A stretch of DNA of 64,000 nucleotides from the NCBI GenBank assembly GCA_013001595.1, contig JABDMH010000120.1:1-64000 (forward strand), given 5' to 3'. This document shows positions 53,568 through 62,704 of this stretch, in pieces; positions within the stretch are counted from its first letter, which is position 1, and every line of letters begins with the position of its first letter. The translations under genes were made by a program, and so were the position numbers. The notes beneath the pieces were generated by a model. The model searched no databases, was not told where the DNA came from, and saw only the letters and a program-made list of their open reading frames with translations. The DNA comes from Saprospiraceae bacterium (GTDB lineage Bacteria; Bacteroidota; Bacteroidia; Chitinophagales; Saprospiraceae).

Positions 53568-53702
53568 AGACTTTCGGTGTTGGGAAGACGACACTATGGG
53601 ATCGTCAAATAACAAGTGACCGATTTAGAAGGTATGTTTTTGATTCTAGACAACCAGTTCAGAGCGTACCGGAAGAAAGGCCTAAAACAAGAATAGTGGG
53701 AT

Positions 53703-53724
53703 TGTGTGAATTTTTTGTCACACA
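53703..53724. promoter_or_regulatory. CRP/FNR-like palindrome upstream of pyrR
   Basis: TGTGTGA, eight bases, TCACACA: a perfect 7-bp inverted repeat spanning 22 bp, 111 bases upstream of the pyrR ATG. It contains TGTGA and TCACA, the half-sites of CRP-type regulators, but with an 8- rather than 6-base spacer. Whether it serves pyrR or is the 3' end of the glnS transcript is unclear. Confidence 0.45.
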
Positions 53725-53834
53725 TTATAAATTCGAAGACACCAGTATGAATTGGGAAGTTGATCTTTATAGGTCCTTAAGCTTGTCAGTGCTACTGTTC
53801 ACCATATACGGCCCCTTTCTTATCTTTATGCCGA

Positions 53835-54389
53835 ATGTCGAAGGGAAAAGTCATAATAGCCGATGAGCGGTTTGATCTGACGATTGAACGACTATGTCAG
53901 CAACTGATCGAACGATATGGCGATTTTCAGCAAGTCTGCATCATTGGCATTCAACCCAGAGGTGTACTATTAGCTGACCGTATCAACCTTAGACTTTGCG
54001 AGCTCTTAGGTGCAAAAACATTTTCATACGGTAAATTGGATATCACTTTCTATAGGGATGACTTCCGTACCAGGGGCAAGCCACTGAAGGCGAATTCTAC
54101 GGACATGGACTTCTTAATCGAAGACAAAGAAGTCATTTTGATCGATGATGTGCTATATACAGGAAGGACCATTCAAGCAGCCATGACCGCTCTACAACAC
54201 TATGGCCGCCCCGCAAACATTGAATTGCTGACCTTGATCGATCGCAGATTTAATAGACATCTACCAATTGCCAGCGACTATGTGGGCATGACCGTAGATG
54301 CCCTAGATGAGGCTTATGTAAAGGTGGAGTGGAAGGAGACGACTGGTCGTGACCGTATTCTATTATTCCCTGAAAAAGAACCCAATTAG
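53835..54389 (+). CDS. pyrR: PyrR-like uracil phosphoribosyltransferase/regulator
   Basis: A 184-residue type I phosphoribosyltransferase of the PyrR family, a bifunctional pyrimidine regulator and UPRTase. The PRPP-binding loop is VILIDDVLYTGRTIQAAM (about residues 104-121), with the preceding IQPRGVLLADRI and the PyrR-type KLDITFYRDDFRTRGKPL. TLIDRRFNRHLPIASDYVG is also conserved. It is followed by pyrB after five bases, the classical pyrR-pyrB order. The ATG at 53835 is used; an out-of-frame ATG at 53828 is ignored. No PyrR-binding leader could be identified by eye. Confidence 0.93.
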   Translation: MSKGKVIIADERFDLTIERLCQQLIERYGDFQQVCIIGIQPRGVLLADRINLRLCELLGAKTFSYGKLDITFYRDDFRTRGKPLKANSTDMDFLIEDKEVILIDDVLYTGRTIQAAMTALQHYGRPANIELLTLIDRRFNRHLPIASDYVGMTVDALDEAYVKVEWKETTGRDRILLFPEKEPN

Positions 54390-54394
54390 GCTCC

Positions 54395-55327
54395 ATGGCG
54401 GAATTGCAACTGAGTACAGAACACCTTTTAGGTATCAAATACCTTACACAAGAAGACATTCATCTCATCTTTGAAACCGCCGATAATTTCAAAGAAGTCA
54501 TTAACAGACCAATCAAGAAAGTGCCATCTCTGCGAGATGTAACGATCGCCAATCTATTTTTTGAAAACTCCACCCGTACTAGAATCTCATTTGAGCTGGC
54601 TGAGAAACGGCTATCGGCTGATGTAATCAATTTTTCTTCGTCTGCATCATCAGTGAAGAAAGGAGAAACGCTGCTTGACACCGTCAATAATATCCTGTCC
54701 ATGAAGGTCGACATGGTTGTTATGCGGCATCCGGCACCTGGAGCACCTGCTTTCTTAGCCGAACACATAGATGCCAACATTATTAATGCCGGTGATGGAA
54801 CCCATGAACATCCTACCCAAGCACTGCTGGATGCATTCTCAATACGAGCGCATTTTGACACATTCAAGGGTCTCAAGGTCGCCATTGTTGGTGACATCCT
54901 ACATTCTCGAGTTGCACTGAGCAACATCTACTGTCTTAAGAAATTAGGCGCAGAAGTCACCGTCTGTGGTCCACCGACTCTACTGCCTAAGCACATCGAA
55001 TCTCTAGGTGTACAGACTAGTTATAACATCAATGAGACACTAGAATGGGCAGATGTTGCCAATATTCTACGCATTCAGTTGGAGCGACAAGACATCAAGT
55101 ATTTCCCTTCTCTACGCGAATATGCTCAGTATTTTGGTGTGAACCGTAGGCTGTTGGATAGTCTAAGTTCAGATGTAGTCATTATGCACCCTGGGCCAAT
55201 AAACCGTGGGGTCGAACTAGATAGTGATGTGGCTGACTCCGACCAATCGATTATCCTAAATCAAGTCGAAAACGGCGTAGCCGTGAGAATGGCCGTTTTG
55301 TACCTCTTGGCTGCACCCAGGTCCTGA
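54395..55327 (+). CDS. pyrB: Aspartate carbamoyltransferase catalytic subunit
   Basis: Condenses carbamoyl phosphate with aspartate in pyrimidine synthesis. The carbamoyl phosphate motif is FFENSTRTRISFE (Ser59-Thr-Arg-Thr-Arg63), with HPAPGAPAF, EHPTQALLDAFSI and the C-terminal HPGPINRGVELDSDVAD in order. Length 310 residues fits the short class-B/C catalytic chain. It starts five bases after pyrR and is not followed by pyrI or pyrC. Confidence 0.96.
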   Translation: MAELQLSTEHLLGIKYLTQEDIHLIFETADNFKEVINRPIKKVPSLRDVTIANLFFENSTRTRISFELAEKRLSADVINFSSSASSVKKGETLLDTVNNILSMKVDMVVMRHPAPGAPAFLAEHIDANIINAGDGTHEHPTQALLDAFSIRAHFDTFKGLKVAIVGDILHSRVALSNIYCLKKLGAEVTVCGPPTLLPKHIESLGVQTSYNINETLEWADVANILRIQLERQDIKYFPSLREYAQYFGVNRRLLDSLSSDVVIMHPGPINRGVELDSDVADSDQSIILNQVENGVAVRMAVLYLLAAPRS

Positions 55328-55400
55328 TTAGATTTGCGCTTCCGCGTATCATAAATATGATCGATTTAGAGTTAAATAGTGGTTGTAACAAAAGAATTTA

Positions 55401-56852
55401 ATGAAAATGATGTTTTCAAAGTGGGGGAGACTTGTAGTCATGAGACTAGTGGTTCCCCTTTTATGCTGTGCGGCCTGTATAGCGCAGCCCGGAGGTTATG
55501 AAATTCAGGGAGCACTGAAAGGCTACCAACAAGACTCCATCTTTTTGGGATACTACTTTGCCGACAAACAATATCTCTTGGACACCGCTCTGGCAGAGAA
55601 CGGCTTTTTTACTTTTTCCGGCGAAGACACATTGCAGGCCGGAGCCTATTTGGTAGTCATGCCTCCTGATAACAAATACTTTCAGTTGATGGTCTCAGAA
55701 GATCGGCATTTCAGCTTCGAAGCCGATATGAAAGCGCTGGAACAGACCATTGCTTTTGAGGATTCCAAAGACAATACCCTGTTTTACGACAACATTAGGT
55801 ATATAGCTGAAAAACGAAAAGAACAAACCTCCCTAACAGACAAGAAGGACCAAGCAGATGCCCTGACTCAAAGGGAAGTGGATGCGGCATTGAAAGGATT
55901 GCATGAGGAAGTAACCACTTATCAGGAAAATCTGATAGCGAAACATCCCAAGACACTCACAGCAGCATTGGTGAAGGCGGGATTTCCGATCAACATACCT
56001 GAATATCAAGGCGATGACGAGTCAGTACGTTTAAAGAAATACCATTACTATAAGACGCATTATTTTGACAACATCGATCTTGGGGATGCCCGGCTTCTGC
56101 GATCACCACAGCACGTGCTTTTTGACAAGGTGAACTACTACATTGAAAAACTAACTCCGCAGCACCCTGATTCGATCATTACTACACTTGACTTTTTGTT
56201 GTCGCGCCTAGAACCATCAGAAGAAAACTTTAAATACTTTCTAGTAAAATTTCTGAATGACTATGCGCAGAGCAAAATTGTCGGTATGGATGCAGTATAT
56301 GTGCATCTCGCACTAAACTACTATGCTAAGGATAGAGCACAATGGTTGGAGGAGGAACAATTACGCAAGATCATTAATAATGCTCGTGATGCGGCACCCA
56401 CACTTGTTGGAAAAACAGCACCAGATTTCGTAGTACAAAGAAGAGACAGCACTGATATCAATCTGCACAGCATTTCTTCTCCTTATACCGTACTCATGTT
56501 CTGGGCTCACGACTGCCATCATTGCAAAGAATCAATGCCTGAAGTGAATAAATTCTATCAGGAATATCAGGATAAGGGTATTGAAATTCTCTCAGTATGT
56601 ACCAAATTGAATGCTGATGAACCAGCCTGCTGGGAATTTGTCGATGAGAAGGAATTGACAGGTTGGATCAATGCTTCAGACAAGAACGGTGGCAGATCCT
56701 TTATGCATAGCCTGTTTAATATTAAGAAGACACCGAAAGTATTCGTCTTGGATAAAGACAAAAAAATCCTCTCCAAAGAATTAAATGCTGAACAACTTGC
56801 CACTTTTTTCGATCAGATATTGGAAGTAGATCATGAAGGAACCGCCAATTGA
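55401..56852 (+). CDS. Exported thioredoxin-like protein (DUF4369/DUF5106 type)
   Basis: A 483-residue protein with a signal peptide (MRLVVPLLCCAACIAQ region). Residues about 28-110 form a DUF4369-type beta domain (YEIQGALKGYQQDSIFLGYY); residues 130-330 are the helical middle seen in Bacteroidota TlpA-like proteins; residues 340-480 are a thioredoxin fold with the redox motif CHHC (AHDCHHCKESMPEVNKFY) and the cis-Pro loop KKTPKVFVLD. Such proteins reduce or oxidise periplasmic thiols. Candidate start ATG 55401; ATG 55440 would place Met before the hydrophobic core directly. It precedes the YceI gene by about 120 bases. Confidence 0.88.
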   Translation: MKMMFSKWGRLVVMRLVVPLLCCAACIAQPGGYEIQGALKGYQQDSIFLGYYFADKQYLLDTALAENGFFTFSGEDTLQAGAYLVVMPPDNKYFQLMVSEDRHFSFEADMKALEQTIAFEDSKDNTLFYDNIRYIAEKRKEQTSLTDKKDQADALTQREVDAALKGLHEEVTTYQENLIAKHPKTLTAALVKAGFPINIPEYQGDDESVRLKKYHYYKTHYFDNIDLGDARLLRSPQHVLFDKVNYYIEKLTPQHPDSIITTLDFLLSRLEPSEENFKYFLVKFLNDYAQSKIVGMDAVYVHLALNYYAKDRAQWLEEEQLRKIINNARDAAPTLVGKTAPDFVVQRRDSTDINLHSISSPYTVLMFWAHDCHHCKESMPEVNKFYQEYQDKGIEILSVCTKLNADEPACWEFVDEKELTGWINASDKNGGRSFMHSLFNIKKTPKVFVLDKDKKILSKELNAEQLATFFDQILEVDHEGTAN

Positions 56853-56971
56853 TGTTAGGCTATCCATCTCGCTCATCGCCAAATGTCACCTTCCCAGCAA
56901 TTTAATCACCTTACTAATACCGTGATATTTCTCATTTCAAATTAAATTAGTTGGAGAACAGCTTGAAAACC

Positions 56972-57535
56972 ATGAAGCGCTTCTGCATACTGCTAGTACT
57001 GCTGTTGTCCCAACAGCTTATATTTACACAGAACAACCTCTATCGAGCGGACTCTGGCTCAATATCTTTTGTTTCCGATGCACCGCTGGAGTTTATTCGG
57101 GCTTCCTCAGAAGAACTAAAGGGGATTGTTAACCCACAGGATAACCGATTTGCCTTCTCCGTCGACATCTCGACATTTTTTGGTTTCAATAGCAGCCTAC
57201 AGCGCACACACTTTAATGAGAATTATCTCGAATCCGCGAGATTTCCCGCCGCTTCATTTAGTGGCAAAATTATTGAACCCATAGATTGGACTATGCCGGG
57301 TATCCAGTCTGTACGTGGAAAGGGAACGCTGAGGATCCATGACGTCACGCAGGAACGAATCATCTACTGCCAGATTGATAAGCGCGATGATGGAGTACTT
57401 CATGTTAATGCTTCATTCAACATTTCACTAGGAGACCATGACATTAACATTCCCAAGATCGTTGTGCAAAAAATATCTGAAATAGTAACAGTAAGTTTAC
57501 ATTCACGGCTGGTCCAACAAGCTGCCTTACCTTGA
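56972..57535 (+). CDS. YceI-like periplasmic lipid-binding domain protein
   Basis: A 187-residue protein with signal peptide (MKRFCILLVLLLSQQLIFTQ). Residues 25-185 match the YceI lipocalin-like barrel: SGSISFVSDAPLEFIRASS, FAFSVDISTFFGFNSSLQ, THFNENYLESARFPAASFSG, GKGTLRIHDVTQ and FNISLGDHDINIP. YceI-type barrels bind polyprenyl lipids. A TTG at 56951 is in frame but ATG 56972 gives the cleaner signal peptide. The stop and the start of the kinase gene share bases (TGATG), so translation is coupled, linking this protein to the sensor. Confidence 0.88.
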   Translation: MKRFCILLVLLLSQQLIFTQNNLYRADSGSISFVSDAPLEFIRASSEELKGIVNPQDNRFAFSVDISTFFGFNSSLQRTHFNENYLESARFPAASFSGKIIEPIDWTMPGIQSVRGKGTLRIHDVTQERIIYCQIDKRDDGVLHVNASFNISLGDHDINIPKIVVQKISEIVTVSLHSRLVQQAALP

Positions 57536-60372
57536 TGTGGCTTCAATTCATGCTGTCTTTTCTGGGTTCACTCCTATTGCATGTATCACTGGTTAGCCAA
57601 GTCCCACATTTTCAGCAGCAAAGTTTTGCAGCAAGGGGCGATGGAAAAATATCTTCTATCCAACAAGATGGACTGGGTTTCATGTGGATTGGATCTGACG
57701 AAGGCCTTTTTCGCTACAATGGACATGAATACAGACAGCTATTTTCCGCAGATTCTTTAGATCATCTTCAGGTATCTTTCCTATACCTTGATAGTGGTGA
57801 TACACTGTGGGTAGGCACAAGTACAGGACATATTTACACCATTGGTCGAGACCAAGTACTGGATAGTTGGATCTTTGATAAACACCTACCCCGACGTAAG
57901 ATAACGGGCATCATAAAGGACGAGACTGGCAGAATCTGGATTAGTACTTACGGATCAGGTGTTTTCGTGCAAGAGGGGAATAACCTAGACTCGCTATCCA
58001 TGACTGGAGGCCTCTTAGAAGACGAAATCTATGCGATGGCCATTGATTCACTTCAAAGAATATGGGCTGCAACCGATAGGGGAGTAAGCATCTGCCAGTT
58101 GGAGCAAGGTTGGCAAGTGAGAAACCTTGGCAGGTCAGACGGATTGATTGATGAGATCGTATACCTATTATTGCAAGATGAGCAGCGGATGTGGCTTGGC
58201 TTTCAGTCTGGTGGCATCATGGGTTTTGATGTATTAGCCGATTCACTCATCATACCGAAAGCAACTTGGCAATGGGGTGAAACGACTGGAATGGCCTTGA
58301 AAAATGGCGACATTTGGATCAGTACGACGGGAGGTCTACTAAAATATGAGGATGACCACGCGTATAATAATAAGCATATAGCTAAAGAGGGGGCAAGTAT
58401 TGACTTAATCTATCTGGACAATCTGCAAAACATATGGATTGTAGAAAACCATACCGAACTTTCATGTGCCGATCTAATCGTGGAGGTTGCCTTGGGAGAG
58501 GTCGGAGACATACAAGCTGTGTTGGCAGATCAGAGTGGTAATGTCTGGGTAGGCACTGCCGAAGGATTATTTAGCTTTATAGATGATTCCTTTGAGGCTA
58601 TAGCACCCTATCGGGACAATATAATTTCGCTCTATGAAGATCCCTATGGTCGGATTTGGATCGGCACATTCGGTGAGGGTGTGATTATTTGGGATCGTGA
58701 AAACAATCGCACCCATAGACTTTCAGAAGCTCATGGTCTTAAGAACGGAAGCATATTTTCTATAGCTGGAAATCTAGACCGCGTATGGTTGGCCACCTTA
58801 GGTGGTATTGTCGAAGTGCGACAACATGCAGCGCTACTCGAAGAAGAAATAAAGTTTTTACAATTAGATGATATTAATGATCTCGCCGTTAGTTTCTTTT
58901 ATACCGTTTTTGTCGACAGTAAAGGTGTAGTGTGGTTTGGAACAGATGGAAAGGGAGTCATCAAACTTGAGTCTGAGGTCTTCGTCAGTATGCAGGAAAG
59001 AGATGACTTTCCCGCAAAATCTGTCTATAGCTTTGCCGAAGATGAGGAAGGAAATATCTGGATTGGTACAGCGGAGCATGGCCTTTTCAAATGGGATGGA
59101 CACACGTTCCTGAAATTTGACCAAATGGAAGGAGCCAGAAACCTCCCTATCAGTACCCTTGCATTGGATGTCAATGGTCAGTTGGTCATTGGTCACCCAG
59201 AAGGCATTGACCTATTTGATCCAGAAAAGAAAATTAGATTGCCTTATCGGGACGAAGTATCTGTGCAAAGTCTAGACCCTTCTATGAATGCACAATGCAA
59301 GAATGATGAAGGAATATGGATCGGTGGATTCAATAAATTAGTGCTCATTCGTCCAGCAAATACCGCAAACACCTGGCCGAAAATGGTCATTGACGAAATT
59401 AGGGTATTGGGCGAGGTGGTACCCTCTCATCAGCCAGGTTCATTTTCAAATACTAGAAACTATGTCCAGTTCGATGTGGCAGGTCTGTGGTTTGGAAAGG
59501 AAGCTGCACTCTCTTATGCCTATAAACTGGAAGGATACGATCAAGAGTGGCAGCAATCTACAGACCGTCGAGCATCTTATGGACAACTAATGCCTGGGAA
59601 CTACACATTTAAAACAGCTCCTGTAGTTGCAGAGCAAATGCTAGAAGACAAGGCTAGTAATTTCAGCTTCACTATTAGGCCTCCATTGTGGCAAGAAAGC
59701 TGGTTCATAATCATCTGCATTCTCTTGACTGGCATCCTCCTCTGGTGGTACCAAAACCATCGAGAAAGAAAAATCAGTATGGAAGCCAACATGGCAAAAG
59801 AAAGGATCGAAACACAATATGAAGTGCTCAAAGCTCAAATAAATCCACATTTTCTGTTTAATAGTTTCAATACACTTGCCAGTATCGTTGAAGACAATCC
59901 TCCCCAAGCCATTGAATACATAGAGAAGCTATCGGATTACTATCGCTCCATTATCCAATTGAGAAATCAAAAATTGATCCCACTAAGTGAAGAGCTTGAC
60001 ATGGTGAATAACTTCATCTTCCTCTTGAACAAACGATTTGGCAACCATTTAGTCGTAGATCAAGAAATAGGAAACATACGTGGTTGGATCCCTCCTTTGT
60101 CTTTGCAAATGTTGGTGGAAAATGCTGTAAAGCACAATACAGTTTCTAGAAGAAGTCCCTTGTATATCAAATTGAAAAGGACAGATGATTATATTATTGT
60201 TTCCAATAATTTGCTTCCAAAACGTAGCCCTACACAATCGACAAGATTTGGACTGCAGAACATTCAGCGTAGATTTGATATTCTATCCAAGAAGAAGGTG
60301 ATTATTGAGAAGTCTGATCAATACTTTAATGTTCATATTCCTATCATCAATCAACATATGTCTACTCCATGA
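57535..60372 (+). CDS. LytS-type sensor histidine kinase with propeller sensor domain
   Basis: A 945-residue membrane sensor. After a signal/anchor come about 600 residues of Reg_prop beta-propeller repeats (IQQDGLGFMWIGSDEGLFRY, DETGRIWISTYGSGVFVQE, DPYGRIWIGTFGEGVIIWD, DEEGNIWIGTAEHGLFKWD), then a Y_Y_Y domain (about 650-710), one membrane helix (about 722-740), a His_kinase domain with the phospho-acceptor His about 772 in INPHFLFNSFNTL, and an HATPase domain (QMLVENAVKHNT, GLQNIQRRFD). It partners the LytTR regulator encoded with a 4-base overlap. Its propeller presumably senses a periplasmic ligand; the nearby YceI is a candidate participant. Confidence 0.93.
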   Translation: MWLQFMLSFLGSLLLHVSLVSQVPHFQQQSFAARGDGKISSIQQDGLGFMWIGSDEGLFRYNGHEYRQLFSADSLDHLQVSFLYLDSGDTLWVGTSTGHIYTIGRDQVLDSWIFDKHLPRRKITGIIKDETGRIWISTYGSGVFVQEGNNLDSLSMTGGLLEDEIYAMAIDSLQRIWAATDRGVSICQLEQGWQVRNLGRSDGLIDEIVYLLLQDEQRMWLGFQSGGIMGFDVLADSLIIPKATWQWGETTGMALKNGDIWISTTGGLLKYEDDHAYNNKHIAKEGASIDLIYLDNLQNIWIVENHTELSCADLIVEVALGEVGDIQAVLADQSGNVWVGTAEGLFSFIDDSFEAIAPYRDNIISLYEDPYGRIWIGTFGEGVIIWDRENNRTHRLSEAHGLKNGSIFSIAGNLDRVWLATLGGIVEVRQHAALLEEEIKFLQLDDINDLAVSFFYTVFVDSKGVVWFGTDGKGVIKLESEVFVSMQERDDFPAKSVYSFAEDEEGNIWIGTAEHGLFKWDGHTFLKFDQMEGARNLPISTLALDVNGQLVIGHPEGIDLFDPEKKIRLPYRDEVSVQSLDPSMNAQCKNDEGIWIGGFNKLVLIRPANTANTWPKMVIDEIRVLGEVVPSHQPGSFSNTRNYVQFDVAGLWFGKEAALSYAYKLEGYDQEWQQSTDRRASYGQLMPGNYTFKTAPVVAEQMLEDKASNFSFTIRPPLWQESWFIIICILLTGILLWWYQNHRERKISMEANMAKERIETQYEVLKAQINPHFLFNSFNTLASIVEDNPPQAIEYIEKLSDYYRSIIQLRNQKLIPLSEELDMVNNFIFLLNKRFGNHLVVDQEIGNIRGWIPPLSLQMLVENAVKHNTVSRRSPLYIKLKRTDDYIIVSNNLLPKRSPTQSTRFGLQNIQRRFDILSKKKVIIEKSDQYFNVHIPIINQHMSTP

Positions 60373-61121
60373 AGGCCTTAATTATTGAAGATGAAAAACT
60401 AGCAGCCTCTCGCTTGCAAAAGTATATACAAGAGGTAGATCCCACGATCTCCGTACTCCAAGTGCTGGAAAGTATCGAAGAAACCCTTCTATGGTTCGCT
60501 GAAAATAATTCTCCCGATCTAGTTTTTCTAGACATCCATCTGGCTGACGGTAGTTGCTTTGAAATATTTGACCGGTTCCAATTTGACTGTCCCATCATAT
60601 TCGCCACAGCATACGATGAATATGCACTGCAGGCTTTTGAGCAGCATGCGATAGACTATATCTTAAAACCCATAAAGAAAGCCCACATCGAGAGAGCTTT
60701 GAGTCGTGCTAGAAAATATTTTAACAGTACCTCAACTGATACAGAAACAAAAATTGTAGATCACTTAGCTGGTAAAAATGATCTCAAGCGCCTGTTGGTA
60801 CGTGTTGGCCCAAAAATAAATCTTGTAAAGGTAGAAGACATTGCCTATTTATATTCTAAGGACAAAATCACTTTTGCGGTCACCACCAGCAATAGAAGAT
60901 ATCCAATGGACAAAAGTCTCGGATATTTTGACAATCATCTAGATAATGACTTCTTCCGCATCAATCGAAAATTCATTGTACAACGTGAGGCCATTGATGA
61001 CATGACTAGACATACTAAAAGCCGGGTCAAGCTCTCTCTCAAACCTCCTATCGACATCGAGGCAATCGTAAGTACGGATCGATCCCGAAGTTTCAAGAAA
61101 TGGCTTCTGGATGGTACATAA
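60369..61121 (+). CDS. LytTR family response regulator
   Basis: A 250-residue regulator. The receiver domain (1-120) has the acidic pair IIEDE, the phospho-acceptor Asp55 in LVFLDIHLADG, Thr/Ala in FATAYDEYAL and Lys in YILKPIKKAH. The LytTR DNA-binding domain (about 140-248: RVGPKINLVKVEDIAYLYSK, RRYPMDKSLGYFDNHLDND, FFRINRKFIVQREAIDD) follows. The ATG overlaps the kinase stop (ATGA), a classical coupled pair. Its targets are unknown; the downstream cytochrome/YceI/DUF5777 cluster is an obvious candidate. Confidence 0.95.
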   Translation: MKALIIEDEKLAASRLQKYIQEVDPTISVLQVLESIEETLLWFAENNSPDLVFLDIHLADGSCFEIFDRFQFDCPIIFATAYDEYALQAFEQHAIDYILKPIKKAHIERALSRARKYFNSTSTDTETKIVDHLAGKNDLKRLLVRVGPKINLVKVEDIAYLYSKDKITFAVTTSNRRYPMDKSLGYFDNHLDNDFFRINRKFIVQREAIDDMTRHTKSRVKLSLKPPIDIEAIVSTDRSRSFKKWLLDGT

Positions 61122-61302
61122 TTTCTGCCTGCAGCCTTGGGATCAAATGCAAGCGTAACGCACTTAACCGAGAAGATCTCTTATAGAAGACCACCCAAGA
61201 TGCAGTCTCGCAAATCCCTGTTCACCACATTATGGCTTTTTCAGGTATAAATAATACCGATTCATCTTAGTGGATGATGTACAAGGATGCTTTCCCATAA
61301 CT

Positions 61303-61331
61303 TAGCCAATATACATCTCGTTGATTGGCTA
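61303..61331. promoter_or_regulatory. Inverted repeat upstream of the haem/YceI cluster
   Basis: TAGCCAAT (61303-61310), 13 bases, ATTGGCTA (61324-61331): a perfect 8-bp inverted repeat with spacing near 1.5-2 helical turns, about 40 bases before the ATG at 61373. It is a candidate operator. LytTR proteins usually bind direct repeats, so this may serve another regulator. Confidence 0.45.
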
Positions 61332-61372
61332 TAATAGATATCAACGAAAGAACAACTAACGGATTTTAATCT

Positions 61373-61732
61373 ATGAATTCTCGGTTGATAAGCGTCCTAA
61401 TTCTTTGCCTTTTCACCGCCTGCTACTACGATATAGAGGAGGAGTTGGTTGATGCACCTGAATGTAACGAATTAAATATCGGCTTTGCTCAAGAGATCTT
61501 GCCGATAATACAAAATAGATGTTACAAATGTCATTCTTCAAATCTCAATTTAGGAAATGTGACGTTGCAAGGATACACTGCACTCAAGCAATATGTAGAT
61601 AACGGAAGACTATGGGGTGCCATAAACCACGATCCTGGCTTCTCCCCGATGCCTCAAAATGAAATGATGCTGCCAGAATGTGAGATAAAGATGATTGGAA
61701 CCTGGATATCAGATGGTGCTAAGAACAACTAG
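61373..61732 (+). CDS. Haem-binding cytochrome-c-like lipoprotein
   Basis: A 119-residue small lipoprotein: signal with lipobox LFTAC (Cys17) and a single c-type haem site CYKCH (Cys50, Cys53, His54) in IIQNRCYKCHSSN, followed by SPMPQNEMMLPECEIKMIGTWI, with the distal Met ligand probably in PMPQN. It resembles the planctomycete-type cytochrome c domain found in Bacteroidota electron-carrier lipoproteins. It heads a four-gene run (OB-fold, YceI, DUF5777). Confidence 0.87.
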   Translation: MNSRLISVLILCLFTACYYDIEEELVDAPECNELNIGFAQEILPIIQNRCYKCHSSNLNLGNVTLQGYTALKQYVDNGRLWGAINHDPGFSPMPQNEMMLPECEIKMIGTWISDGAKNN

Positions 61733-61733
61733 A

Positions 61734-62150
61734 ATGAAGGCAAAAATACTGATCATTATTGCGCTATTTTCCTTAATCCTCATTTTGGGATATGCCTATC
61801 TGAATTATGATTTTCGTAACAACATCATTCACCAGGACAGTGATTTTGAGATTTCAGCTGCTGAACTTGTATCAGTGTTTTCGCAAAACGAAGCAAATGC
61901 CAACTCGATCTACCTGGGGAATATCATTGAAGTCCATGGTAATGTTGAAGCCATAGATACATCTGAAGGAGATGTAAATATATATCTTGGATCCCCAAGC
62001 GAAGTGGGTCAGGTGGTCTGCCAGCTTAACCGAAAATTTCAGCCAAGCACCTTAGACAAAATGGTGGGAAATAGTATTACCATCAGGGGTGAATGTACGG
62101 GAATGTTGCTCGACGTAATCCTGGTTAATTCTATAATAATACAACAATGA
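61734..62150 (+). CDS. Membrane-anchored OB-fold protein (tRNA_anti-like)
   Basis: A 138-residue protein from the ATG at 61734: one N-terminal membrane helix (ILIIIALFSLILILGYAYL), then a small beta-barrel of the OB_like/tRNA_anti-like type (ELVSVFSQNEANANSIYLGN, IIEVHGNVEAIDTSEGDVNI, GNSITIRGECTGMLLD). These are found in several Bacteroidota envelope operons with YceI. Upstream in-frame Met codons (61695) would overlap the preceding gene and are less likely. Its stop overlaps the next ATG by four bases. Confidence 0.8.
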   Translation: MKAKILIIIALFSLILILGYAYLNYDFRNNIIHQDSDFEISAAELVSVFSQNEANANSIYLGNIIEVHGNVEAIDTSEGDVNIYLGSPSEVGQVVCQLNRKFQPSTLDKMVGNSITIRGECTGMLLDVILVNSIIIQQ

Positions 62151-62704
62151 GAATCCTGCGATTCATATTGATTTCATTAATGTTATACGCATTTTCCCAG
62201 GTTCGTGGTCAAACCTATTATACCAAAAACGGGACCATTAAACTGTTTTCTGAAACTCCACTCGAAAAAATTGATCCTATCAATAAGAAAGCTGTATGTG
62301 TGATGAATATAGCCAAGGGCACACTAGGCTGCTCTGTCCTTATTAAGGGCTTTAAGTTTAGAAATGCACTTATGCAGACTCATTTTAATGAAAACTACAT
62401 GGAGTCGGGAAAACACCCCAAGGCACATTTCAAGGCTAAGGCAATTGACTTGTCACAAATTGATATTGAAGTAGACGGTAAATACCAAGTACCGTTAAAT
62501 GGTATACTCATCGTTAGGGGCATAGAAAAACCGATAGATATTGAGGCATCATTTGACATTAGAGACGGAAAGATTCATGGTAGTACTTCATTTGTAGTTA
62601 GTCCTGCAGATTTTGACATTCAAATTCCTGGAATTGTGAAAGATAAAATCGCTAAAGAAATATTGGTATCTGTAGAAGCGCAATACGAACCCTATGAAAA
62701 ATGA
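62147..62704 (+). CDS. YceI-like periplasmic protein, second copy
   Basis: A 185-residue YceI-family protein with signal peptide (MRILRFILISLMLYAFSQVRGQ). The barrel motifs mirror those of the YceI at 56972: NGTIKLFSETPLEKIDP, LMQTHFNENYMESGKHPKAH, GILIVRGIEKPIDIEASFDI and DFDIQIPGIVKDKI. The shared (Q/R)THFNENY(L/M)ES core argues for paralogy or common ancestry. The 4-base ATGA overlap with the OB-fold gene and an 11-base overlap with the DUF5777 gene indicate an operon. Confidence 0.9.
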   Translation: MRILRFILISLMLYAFSQVRGQTYYTKNGTIKLFSETPLEKIDPINKKAVCVMNIAKGTLGCSVLIKGFKFRNALMQTHFNENYMESGKHPKAHFKAKAIDLSQIDIEVDGKYQVPLNGILIVRGIEKPIDIEASFDIRDGKIHGSTSFVVSPADFDIQIPGIVKDKIAKEILVSVEAQYEPYEK

